Source of the DNA: DATHWB01 sp040902855
GTDB taxonomy: Bacteria > Actinomycetota > Acidimicrobiia > Spongiisociales > ZC4RG35
Reading direction: 5' to 3'
Length of the DNA stretch: 13,640 bases
NCBI GenBank assembly: GCA_040902855.1
Contig: JBBDWN010000156.1
Span: 1 to 13,640 of the forward strand
Made by a program: the position numbers and the translations under genes. Shown here piece by piece: positions 8,368 through 13,640 of the stretch. Within the stretch, counting starts at the first letter, position 1, and each line of letters opens with the position of its first letter. A model generated the notes under the pieces. It saw only the letters and a list, made by a program, of their open reading frames with translations. It was not told the DNA's origin and ran no database searches.

Positions 8368-9824
8368 TCGGCGCCGCTCCGACGGGCGGCCAGGGTCGCC
8401 CTGGCTTCCAGACGATCGTCAAAGGGGTATTTGAAGCCGGCAATCTCCTGACCGCGTTCGTGACCCTTGCCCAGGATCACGACCGCGTCACCGTCACGAG
8501 CTTCCGCCACGGCGGTGGCGATCGCCTCACGCCTGTCGACGAGACGGATCACTCTGGTCCCGGGGTGAATTCCCTCCATCACTGCGTCGATGATCGCATC
8601 CGGATCCTCGGATCGAGGGTTATCCGAAGTCACGACCACCAGGTCCGCCGCCGAGGCTGCGCCACCCATCAGCGGACGCTTCTCCCGATCTCGGTCGCCG
8701 CCGGCCCCGACGACCGCAATGATCCGTCCGGCGACGAGAGGTTGCAAGGTGGCAATCACCTCGGTGATCCCGTCGGGCGTGTGGGCGAAATCGACGAACA
8801 CCGCGATCGGATCCTCACCGGAAACCCGCTCGAATCGCCCCGACACTCCCGGGAGGGACGCCAAGGCGTCGAAAATCAACTCTTCGGACGTGCCGAGCAA
8901 CAGACATGCCGCAGCCGCGATCGCGGCATTCTCGACGTTGAACCCGCCTGGCATGGGGATTCGAACCCGACGCGGTCCGCTCCCCAGATCCAGTTCGATC
9001 GCCGTTCCCGTCAGGTCGCCATCGAGCCTGCTGACGGCGATGTCTCCGCTGCGACCGACCGTGACCATGTCGAGCGAGGACGACTCGAAGAGCCGCGCCC
9101 CCCAAGGATCGTCGATCCACACCACGCCCCGCTTCGCCCGCGCCGGATCGAAGAGGGAGGCCTTGGTGGCGAAATACGACTCCATGTCGACGTGAAAGTC
9201 GAGGTGGTCCTGGCTCAGATTCGTGAACGCCACCACCTCGAACCAGGTCGCATCCACCCGGTGCAGGGCGAGGGCATGCGACGAAACTTCGACCGCCACC
9301 GTATCCGCCCCGCGCTCGATCATGTCCGAAAGCATCCGTTGGAAATCTGTCGCCTCCGGAGTCGTGTGCAGCGCCGGAATCTGGTCGGACCCGATCCGGG
9401 TGTGGATGGTTCCGACGAGACCGACCACGCGTCCTGCGGCGGTGAGGATGTGCTCGATCATGTGGGTGACGGTCGTCTTGCCGTTCGTGCCGGTGACGCC
9501 GACAACGGGAATCCGCCGGGAAGGGTGGTCGTGGATGGCGGCCGCGAGGGGTCCCATCACCGCGCGCGCATCGGCCACCCGGAGCACAGGGATGCGAGCG
9601 TCCACGTCCTCGGTCACCACCGCCGCGACCGCTCCGTTTGCCGCAGCCTGATCGATGAACTCGTGGCCATCGACCGTGTACCCCTTCACCGCGACGAACA
9701 GGGTGCCAGGGCGGACCTGGCGACTGTCGTGGGTGGCGTCACGGACGAGCGGATTTCCGTCGCCCTCGATCTTGGCTCCGATCAGCGCCGCCAGGCGCTC
9801 GAGTCGCTCACCCGTCGAAGGCAT
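8364..9824 (-). CDS. murE: UDP-MurNAc-tripeptide ligase MurE, probably meso-diaminopimelate-adding, 486 aa
   Basis: MurE adds the third residue of the stem peptide with ATP in the cytoplasm. Motifs in order are DSRQVRPGTLFVAVKG (33-48), P-loop GVTGTNGKTT (109-118), HTTPEATDFQ (153-162), EVSSHAL (179-185), NLSQDHLDFH (202-211), the lysine expected to be carbamylated K221 in FATKASLF, DFAHTPDG (345-352) and GKGHERGQE (452-460). The substrate-specificity motif is DNPR (401-404), which in this family marks meso-diaminopimelate rather than lysine, so the wall is predicted to be of the direct mDAP type. The ATG overlaps the end of ftsI by 17 bases. The TTPE and DNPR motifs exclude MurF. Confidence 0.96.
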   Translation of the reverse strand: MPSTGERLERLAALIGAKIEGDGNPLVRDATHDSRQVRPGTLFVAVKGYTVDGHEFIDQAAANGAVAAVVTEDVDARIPVLRVADARAVMGPLAAAIHDHPSRRIPVVGVTGTNGKTTVTHMIEHILTAAGRVVGLVGTIHTRIGSDQIPALHTTPEATDFQRMLSDMIERGADTVAVEVSSHALALHRVDATWFEVVAFTNLSQDHLDFHVDMESYFATKASLFDPARAKRGVVWIDDPWGARLFESSSLDMVTVGRSGDIAVSRLDGDLTGTAIELDLGSGPRRVRIPMPGGFNVENAAIAAAACLLLGTSEELIFDALASLPGVSGRFERVSGEDPIAVFVDFAHTPDGITEVIATLQPLVAGRIIAVVGAGGDRDREKRPLMGGAASAADLVVVTSDNPRSEDPDAIIDAVMEGIHPGTRVIRLVDRREAIATAVAEARDGDAVVILGKGHERGQEIAGFKYPFDDRLEARATLAARRSGAE

Positions 9825-11562
9825 CCGGCACCACCCCGAGCGCGTGCAGGGCCGCCTCCATCACGTCGGCGAAGGCAGGAGCGGCGGCCGAGCCACCCGT
9901 TCGATACTCCCCGGCGGGGTCATCGATGATCACGGCGATGACCACTTTGGGATCGTCGATAGGCGCCATTCCGACAAAGCTGGCGACGGTCTCATCGGTG
10001 TAGCCACCGTTGGGGTCGAGCTTGTTGGCGGTGCCTGTCTTCCCGCCCACCCGGTACCCGGGAACCGATGCCAGTTTTCCGGTGCCGCTCTCGACCACGT
10101 TGGCGAGAAGTTGTCGCATGACCCATGCGGTGTTCTGCGAAACGACCTGCCGGGTCACGGGGTCGGCGGTAAACACCTCACCGTCCATGTCGACGGTGGA
10201 AGTCACCAAACGGGGTTGGACCCAGAGACCGTCGTTGGCGATCGCGGCGTAGGCGGCGGCGATCTGCAGCGGTGTGACGGCCACGTTGTATCCGATCGCT
10301 GTCGACGCCAGGCAAGATGTGCAGCCCGGATCGTTGTTGACGATGCCCCGAGCCTCGCCCGTGTAGTCGATGCCGGTGGGGACCCCGTACCCGAAGGCAT
10401 CCATGTACTCGAGCATCGCTCCGGCCTTGAGGCGCTCTTGGATCTTGATCGTGCCCACGTTGGACGATTCGGTGAAGATGTCCGCCACCGTCATGTCCAC
10501 GGTGGCGTGGTCGGTGAAGTCAGAGAAACATCCGTAGATCTCGTCGTCGGCAGACTTGCATGCGCCGGACGTCGTCTCATATCGGTCGGCAACCGCGCCG
10601 ATGACCATCGACGGAGTGATCGCTCCCGTGTCGAAGGCCGCCGCGAACGTGATCAACTTCTGGGTGGAACCCGGCTCGTACATTCCCCGAACGGCGAAAT
10701 TCGAGAAGGGCGCCCCGTCGGGTCCGCTCCGGGTCTCCGGGTCGAACGGCGGGTTGCCTGCCATCGCGAGCACCTCACCGGTCTCGGCGTGAAGAGCGAC
10801 GATCCAGCATCCCTTCGCCCCGGTTCGTTCGACCGCCTCGGCGCAGGCTTCGTGGGCGGTGAACTGGAGGGACAAGTCGAGTGTCGTGAGAAGATCCATA
10901 CCGGGGACCGCCGGGACGACCTCGCGTGTCGCCTGCGGGATGACGTTGCCGGCCGGGTCCTCCTCGAAGACCATCTGGCCCGGGGTGCCGGTCAGCGCCT
11001 CGTCGTAGGCGATCTCGAGACCCTCGATTCCGTTGCCGTCGATGTCGACCATGCCGACGACGTGAGCGCTCACGTCCCCGGACGGGTAGACCCGCTTGGC
11101 CTCGGGAATGGTCGCAACGCCCGGCAAGCCCAGGTCCATCACGGCCTGGGCGGTGACGGGTTCGACCTGACGCGCGACGTATACGAAGCGGGTGCCGGAT
11201 TCCAGCCCGCGCTGGATGGCCTGGTAGGCCACCTCCCAATCCCTTCCGGTGATCGACGCGATCGATTGCGCCGTGTAGACCACGTCTTCGAGAAGCTGCG
11301 GCACGACCCAGATCGACTCCGCCTCGACAGTCATCGCCACAGGGTCGCCGTTGCGGTCGAAGATCGTGCCCCGGTTCGGTGCCAGGGTGCGGGTTTCGAG
11401 GCGCTGGTTGAGGCCGCTGGCCTGGAACTCTTCCGCCTGGACCACCTGCACGTGGAACAGCCGATAGCCGAGACCGAACCAGGACGCGACCAGGATGAAC
11501 CCGAGCAGCCAGATCCGCAGTTCGGCTGCGCTCACACGGCGTGCCGCCGGACGGGCGGCCAC
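9808..11562 (-). CDS. ftsI: Septal peptidoglycan transpeptidase FtsI (class B PBP), 584 aa
   Basis: FtsI crosslinks septal peptidoglycan outside the membrane, partnered by FtsW. It has a basic N-terminus, one membrane segment (about 16-34), a pedestal domain with RGTIFDRNGDPVA (64-76), and a transpeptidase domain with catalytic S299 in EPGSTQK, SSN (366-368) and KTGT (508-511). The SxxK block has Q where F is usual. Four cysteines stand out in the transpeptidase domain: C335 and C345, then C414 and C417 in DPGCTSC. The GTG at 11562 is the first start after an in-frame TGA at 11568-11566; no good ribosome binding site precedes it. A 24-codon in-frame ORF upstream begins at the ftsL stop, so the cytoplasmic tail may once have been about 26 residues longer. 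The gene end overlaps murE by 17 bases. Confidence 0.93.
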   Translation of the reverse strand: MAARPAARRVSAAELRIWLLGFILVASWFGLGYRLFHVQVVQAEEFQASGLNQRLETRTLAPNRGTIFDRNGDPVAMTVEAESIWVVPQLLEDVVYTAQSIASITGRDWEVAYQAIQRGLESGTRFVYVARQVEPVTAQAVMDLGLPGVATIPEAKRVYPSGDVSAHVVGMVDIDGNGIEGLEIAYDEALTGTPGQMVFEEDPAGNVIPQATREVVPAVPGMDLLTTLDLSLQFTAHEACAEAVERTGAKGCWIVALHAETGEVLAMAGNPPFDPETRSGPDGAPFSNFAVRGMYEPGSTQKLITFAAAFDTGAITPSMVIGAVADRYETTSGACKSADDEIYGCFSDFTDHATVDMTVADIFTESSNVGTIKIQERLKAGAMLEYMDAFGYGVPTGIDYTGEARGIVNNDPGCTSCLASTAIGYNVAVTPLQIAAAYAAIANDGLWVQPRLVTSTVDMDGEVFTADPVTRQVVSQNTAWVMRQLLANVVESGTGKLASVPGYRVGGKTGTANKLDPNGGYTDETVASFVGMAPIDDPKVVIAVIIDDPAGEYRTGGSAAAPAFADVMEAALHALGVVPDAFDG

Positions 11563-11565
11563 GGC

Positions 11566-11640
11566 TCAGCCCGAACGCCGGCGGGGCGGTGGGTGTGGAA
11601 CACGCACCGCACCGACGCCAGCGTCACGTCGGGGACTCAC
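11566..11640 (-). CDS. Possible 24-codon basic mini-ORF, or broken N-terminal tail of ftsI
   Basis: A GTG at 11640 overlaps the ftsL stop as GTGA and has GAGGT six bases upstream, a better ribosome binding site than that of ftsI. It opens a 24-codon frame rich in Arg and Pro (starting MSPRRDAGVGAVRVP, ending PPRRRSG) that ends with TGA at 11568-11566. It is in frame with ftsI, whose GTG is the second codon after that TGA. Either it is a coupling ORF that delivers ribosomes to ftsI, or FtsI formerly began here and a single stop, for example CGA to TGA, split its cytoplasmic tail. A sequencing error would look the same. Short open frames are common at this GC, so the call is tentative. Confidence 0.35.
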   Translation of the reverse strand: MSPRRDAGVGAVRVPHPPPRRRSG

Positions 11641-12068
11641 TCTTCGACCTCAGGTGTGACCTCGGAGGTAGCGGCGGCATAGCGACCGATGCTCGCCCAG
11701 CGGAGGTCGGTCGGTGCGGTGGGATCAGCGATCCGTTCGACCACGACAGTGTCCCGTTCGGTCGGAAAGACCATGCCCATCTCCTCGGCGAGAGGCGCAA
11801 CACGGGCCGGGCTCTCCAGACGGGCGACCTCGAGTCGAAGCCGGGTGTTCTCGGTGCTGGCGGCGACGATCTTGCGGTCCATTTCGGCGAGATCGAACGC
11901 GCCCTGATCGAGCGAGGTGCGAGCGAACACGATGCCGAAGAGTGCGACCAGCAGGATGAGGACGAACACCACGAAGGGAGTGACCACCGGACGGCGGGCG
12001 CGCCGACCGTGGACGACGCGCAGCCCCGCCTCACGGCGGGTGGGTACGGGGAGAGCGCGAGTGGTCAT
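11637..12068 (-). CDS. ftsL: FtsL-like cell division protein, 143 aa
   Basis: This is a small bitopic membrane protein in the position of ftsL, between rsmH and ftsI. It has a basic cytoplasmic N-terminus (1-29, many Arg), one membrane segment (about 30-48), a predicted coiled coil (about 52-88, including AEMDRKIVAASTENTRLRLE) and then SPARVAPLAEEMGM (86-99). The last block is the typical end of FtsL and FtsB coiled coils. The C-terminus is acidic. FtsL would bind FtsQ and FtsB and activate FtsW-FtsI. The family is poorly conserved, so the call rests on topology, the EMGM block and location; an FtsB-like role is possible. The ATG overlaps the rsmH stop as ATGA, and the stop overlaps the mini-ORF as GTGA. 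Confidence 0.8.
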   Translation of the reverse strand: MTTRALPVPTRREAGLRVVHGRRARRPVVTPFVVFVLILLVALFGIVFARTSLDQGAFDLAEMDRKIVAASTENTRLRLEVARLESPARVAPLAEEMGMVFPTERDTVVVERIADPTAPTDLRWASIGRYAAATSEVTPEVEE

Positions 12069-12976
12069 GCCGCCACCCGCTCGATGCAGCGGAGGCGGGC
12101 CGAGCGAGCGCGCGGGTTGGACGCGATCTCCTCGTCCGAAGGCTTGATCGCCTTGCGAGTGACGGCCGCGAACGGAGCTCGCGCAGGCGCCTCCCGCACC
12201 GGAAGATCCGGGTGCGGCTGCTCGTTCGTGGTCAAGTCCGTGAAGCGTCGCTTGACGATCCGGTCTTCGAGGGAGTGGTAGCTGATGACGACACAGCGTC
12301 CGCCCACCGTCAATCGGGAGAGGGCTGCCTCGAGCCCGCCCCGCAGCGCGTCCAACTCGCCGTTGACTTCGATGCGAAGAGCCTGGAACGCCTGGCGGGC
12401 GGGGTGTCCTGCGCGACGGACCGCGGCCGGAACGGCCTCCGCGATCACCTCCGCGAGTTCCAGGGTGCGCGTGAAGGGACGGTGCCGGACGATCTGCCGG
12501 GCGATGCTCGAAGCAAACCGCTCTTCCCCGTAGGTCCGCAGGATGCGGACGAGGTCCTGTTCGGATGCGGTGTTCACGATGTCAGCGGCAGACGGTCCCT
12601 GCGTCGGGTCCATCCGCATGTCCAGAGGGCCGTCCACCCGGTAGGAGAAGCCGCGTGACGGCTCGTCGACCTGGTGCGACGAGATGCCCAAGTCGAAGAG
12701 GGCACCGGAGATCAGGCCGATGCCGATCCCGTCGAGGAGGCTGTCGAGGTCACCGAAAGTTCCCGCCAATACCGTGACGTCGCCGGCGTTCGCCCGTGCG
12801 TCCGGATCGCGGTCTATTCCGATCATCCTCACCCTTTCTCCAAAGCTCGCCGACAGTGCACTTGTGTGGCCGCCGCCGCCAAAGGTGGCGTCGACCACAA
12901 TTCCGTCTGGGACTGGCTGAAACAGCGTGACGACCTCGGACTCCAGCACCGGCCGGTGATATGGCCTCTGTGTCAT
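12065..12976 (-). CDS. rsmH: 16S rRNA (cytosine-1402 N4) methyltransferase RsmH (MraW), 303 aa
   Basis: RsmH methylates N4 of C1402 in 16S rRNA using S-adenosylmethionine and fine-tunes the ribosomal P site. The family motifs are HRPVL (7-11), the SAM loop DATFGGGGHT (29-38), GIDRDPDA (53-60), FDLGISSHQVDEPSRGFS (94-111), DGPLDMRMD (115-123), HPARQAFQALRIEVNGEL (191-208), ISYHSLEDR (231-239) and NPRARSARLR (288-297). Length is typical. The ATG has no convincing ribosome binding site of its own, but it overlaps the stop of an 11-codon upstream ORF as ATGA. That ORF has a strong site, so rsmH translation is probably coupled to it and controlled by the hairpin at 13001-13093. Confidence 0.97.
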   Translation of the reverse strand: MTQRPYHRPVLESEVVTLFQPVPDGIVVDATFGGGGHTSALSASFGERVRMIGIDRDPDARANAGDVTVLAGTFGDLDSLLDGIGIGLISGALFDLGISSHQVDEPSRGFSYRVDGPLDMRMDPTQGPSAADIVNTASEQDLVRILRTYGEERFASSIARQIVRHRPFTRTLELAEVIAEAVPAAVRRAGHPARQAFQALRIEVNGELDALRGGLEAALSRLTVGGRCVVISYHSLEDRIVKRRFTDLTTNEQPHPDLPVREAPARAPFAAVTRKAIKPSDEEIASNPRARSARLRCIERVAA

Positions 12977-13008
12977 CGTTCGGTCGCTCGGCTCTGCGCC
13001 TGGCCCAT
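12973..13008 (-). CDS. Possible 11-codon leader ORF coupled to rsmH
   Basis: An ATG at 13008 opens the peptide MGQAQSRATER, and its TGA (12975-12973) overlaps the rsmH ATG as ATGA, the same junction used by most genes in this operon. GGGGAG at 13020-13015 lies six bases upstream, which is ideal spacing. Both this site and the ATG fall inside the 3' arm of the large hairpin. rsmH itself lacks a good site, so ribosomes may enter here and move on to rsmH. The peptide shows no residue bias that would suggest attenuation by amino acid supply. The frame is short and could be open by chance. Confidence 0.45.
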   Translation of the reverse strand: MGQAQSRATER

Positions 13009-13093
13009 TGCCAGCTCCCCGGGCGCTGGCACCAAGAGGAAGCGGGCGGAGTCAGGGGCCTTCCTTTGGTTCCGGGGAGCTGGCGATAGGCCA
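13001..13093 (-). ncRNA. Long leader hairpin before rsmH; candidate mraW RNA motif
   Basis: In the minus-strand transcript, 13093-13072 pairs with 13022-13001. The core is GCCAGCUCCCCGG with CCGGGGAGCUGGC, 13 perfect pairs, extended by UGGCC with GGCCA, with one U-G pair and one C-A mismatch between. An inner stem pairs ACCAAAGGAAG (13070-13060) with CUUCCUCUUGGU (13042-13031), one C bulged, closing a 17-base loop. The two stems are separated by a lopsided internal loop of one base against eight. The stem begins 16 bases after the mraZ stop and ends 24 bases before rsmH. No U-tract follows, so it is not an ordinary terminator. Position and clade fit the mraW RNA motif known from actinobacteria; identity is not tested. 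Confidence 0.7.
13015..13020 (-). promoter_or_regulatory. Shine-Dalgarno GGGGAG buried in the leader hairpin
   Basis: GGGGAG stands six bases before the ATG at 13008. It is fully paired with CUCCCC of the 5' arm (13079-13074). This is the best ribosome binding site between mraZ and rsmH, and the folding would hide it. A change in folding would therefore set translation of the 11-codon ORF and, by coupling, rsmH. Confidence 0.5.
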
Positions 13094-13109
13094 GCCAATC
13101 GTCCGTGCG

Positions 13110-13547
13110 TCACTCGCGTTCCTCGTCCTCCTCCTCGTAGTCCAGGTAGGCGGCATCGCCCAGCTCGCGGACACGCTCGTAGACATCGGCGTTCCAAAGC
13201 TCGATGTGGTCGTAGACACCGACCACCGCGACCGGCTCGCCGATCTCGAGCTTGGCGAAGCTCCGCAGGTCGGCACGGAGAAGAAGACGACCCGACGAAT
13301 CGGGAGCCTGCTCTTCCGCCCCACCGAACATGGTCCGGCGAAACTGGCGACCGGCCGGGGTATTCGGCAGAGCGAGTGCCTCTGCGGCCCGCTTTTCCTC
13401 GTAGACATTCTTGGGAAAGACCATCAGGTGACCGTCCTGGCCCTTGGCGACGACACACCCCTGCTCTTTGAGCTGGTTGCGGTAGCGCGAAGGAAGGACA
13501 AGCCGTCCCTTGCTATCCACATTGTGTCTGTCCTCTCCGAGGAACAC
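13110..13547 (-). CDS. mraZ: Transcriptional regulator MraZ, 145 aa
   Basis: MraZ is a DNA-binding protein with two AbrB-like (SpoVT-AbrB) domains. It binds direct repeats before its own gene and regulates the dcw cluster. The first domain begins FLGEDRHNVDSKGRLVLP (residues 2-19), and the second has DSSGRLLLRADLRSFAKLE (83-101) and VVGVYDHIELWN (108-119). The C-terminus is strongly acidic (YEEEDEERE). The frame is open to the right window edge, but the GTG at 13547 is chosen because the family starts with (M/V)FLGE and this gives the usual length of about 145 residues. The ribosome binding site is weak. A 133-base structured spacer separates it from rsmH. Confidence 0.95.
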   Translation of the reverse strand: MFLGEDRHNVDSKGRLVLPSRYRNQLKEQGCVVAKGQDGHLMVFPKNVYEEKRAAEALALPNTPAGRQFRRTMFGGAEEQAPDSSGRLLLRADLRSFAKLEIGEPVAVVGVYDHIELWNADVYERVRELGDAAYLDYEEEDEERE

Positions 13548-13579
13548 GTCACGCCGATCCCATCCGCCGTTCGGGAGCC

Positions 13580-13595
13580 GGTGCCATTTGGCACC
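13580..13595 (-). other. Small inverted repeat in the mraZ leader
   Basis: GGTGCC and GGCACC form a perfect six-base stem around AAAT in the transcript, ending 32 bases before the mraZ GTG. It may be a leader hairpin or an operator half-site pair. There is no U-tract, so it is not a terminator. Its role is unknown. Confidence 0.35.
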
Positions 13596-13622
13596 ACCCG
13601 AGCGACTGTCGTCCTTCGCCTG

Positions 13623-13637
13623 TGCCACTATGACCCA
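13623..13637 (-). promoter_or_regulatory. Possible MraZ operator, cut by the window edge
   Basis: Reading the minus strand, TGGGT and TGGCA stand 10 bases apart (TGGGTCATAGTGGCA) about 76 bases before the mraZ start. MraZ proteins are known to bind TGGG-type direct repeats with a 10-base period in their own promoter. Only one good and one imperfect copy are visible, and further copies and the promoter would lie beyond base 13640. No clear -35 or -10 box is seen in the window. Confidence 0.35.
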
Positions 13638-13640
13638 CAA

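Noticed and set aside
8364..9824. Reading the gene before mraY as murF
   Set aside because: The HTTPEATDFQ, FATKASLF and DNPR motifs are those of MurE, so it cannot stand in for the missing murF.
9655..11682. A 675-codon plus-strand open frame opposite ftsI
   Set aside because: It is a high-GC shadow of ftsI, the end of murE and the end of ftsL. Its protein has no recognisable domain, while the minus-strand frames carry full catalytic motifs. Similar long plus-strand frames at 8460-9929, 7435-8451, 6026-7345 and 5196-6095 are rejected for the same reason.
13001..13093. Rho-independent terminator between mraZ and rsmH
   Set aside because: The hairpin is long and GC-rich, but no U-tract follows the 3' arm in the minus-strand transcript, and the rest of the operon lies downstream.
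13548..13640. Extension of MraZ to the window edge (31 more codons)
   Set aside because: The family begins at (M/V)FLGE, and the extra residues resemble no MraZ N-terminus. The stretch holds probable operator and leader elements.
1..13640. CRISPR arrays, tRNA or rRNA genes, prophage or toxin-antitoxin modules
   Set aside because: No spaced direct repeats, cloverleaf sequences, rRNA blocks or related proteins are seen. Apart from the IS30 element the window is core cell-wall and division genes.

Overview
This 13.6-kb, GC-rich window holds most of a division and cell wall (dcw) gene cluster on the minus strand, with an IS30-family insertion sequence at its downstream end. The high GC, the actinobacterial-style gene order, a MurE with the meso-diaminopimelate motif, and a structured leader before rsmH suggest an actinobacterium. 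Having murB between murC and ftsQ fits a deep-branching class such as Acidimicrobiia better than Mycobacterium or Streptomyces. That placement is inference from gene order and protein style; nothing in the window fixes the taxon.

Layout, read in the direction of transcription (right to left): mraZ (13547-13110); a 133-base structured leader; rsmH (12976-12065); ftsL (12068-11637); a 74-base gap; ftsI (11562-9808); murE (9824-8364); mraY (8367-7306); murD (7309-6041); ftsW (6044-4872); murG (4875-3823); murC (3830-2457); murB (2460-1573); ftsQ (1573-848). The transposase (2-802) is on the plus strand, cut by the left window edge and pointing tail-to-tail at ftsQ. There is no gene-free stretch over 300 bases. 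The gaps are 803-847 (probable IS end), 11563-11636, 12977-13109 and 13548-13640 (mraZ leader).

The genes form one pathway. MurB, MurC, MurD and MurE build the UDP-MurNAc-tripeptide, MraY and MurG make lipid I and lipid II, and FtsW with FtsI polymerise and crosslink septal peptidoglycan, with FtsL and FtsQ in the divisome. MraZ is the cluster's transcription factor and RsmH methylates 16S rRNA. murF, which adds D-Ala-D-Ala, is absent from its usual place between murE and mraY, where the two genes join by a clean ATGA overlap. ddl, ftsA and ftsZ are also not in the window.

The most interesting parts lie in the two gaps inside the operon. Between mraZ and rsmH the transcript can fold into a long two-part hairpin (13001-13093). 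Its 3' arm contains a near-ideal GGGGAG ribosome binding site and the ATG of an 11-codon ORF whose stop overlaps the rsmH start as ATGA. This looks like a leader in which the ribosome entry site for a coupled rsmH is hidden in a stem. Its position matches the mraW RNA motif reported upstream of mraW/rsmH in actinobacteria. Between ftsL and ftsI, a 24-codon basic ORF with its own ribosome binding site is in frame with ftsI and ends at a TGA two codons before the ftsI GTG. It is either a coupling ORF or an FtsI cytoplasmic tail broken by one stop codon.
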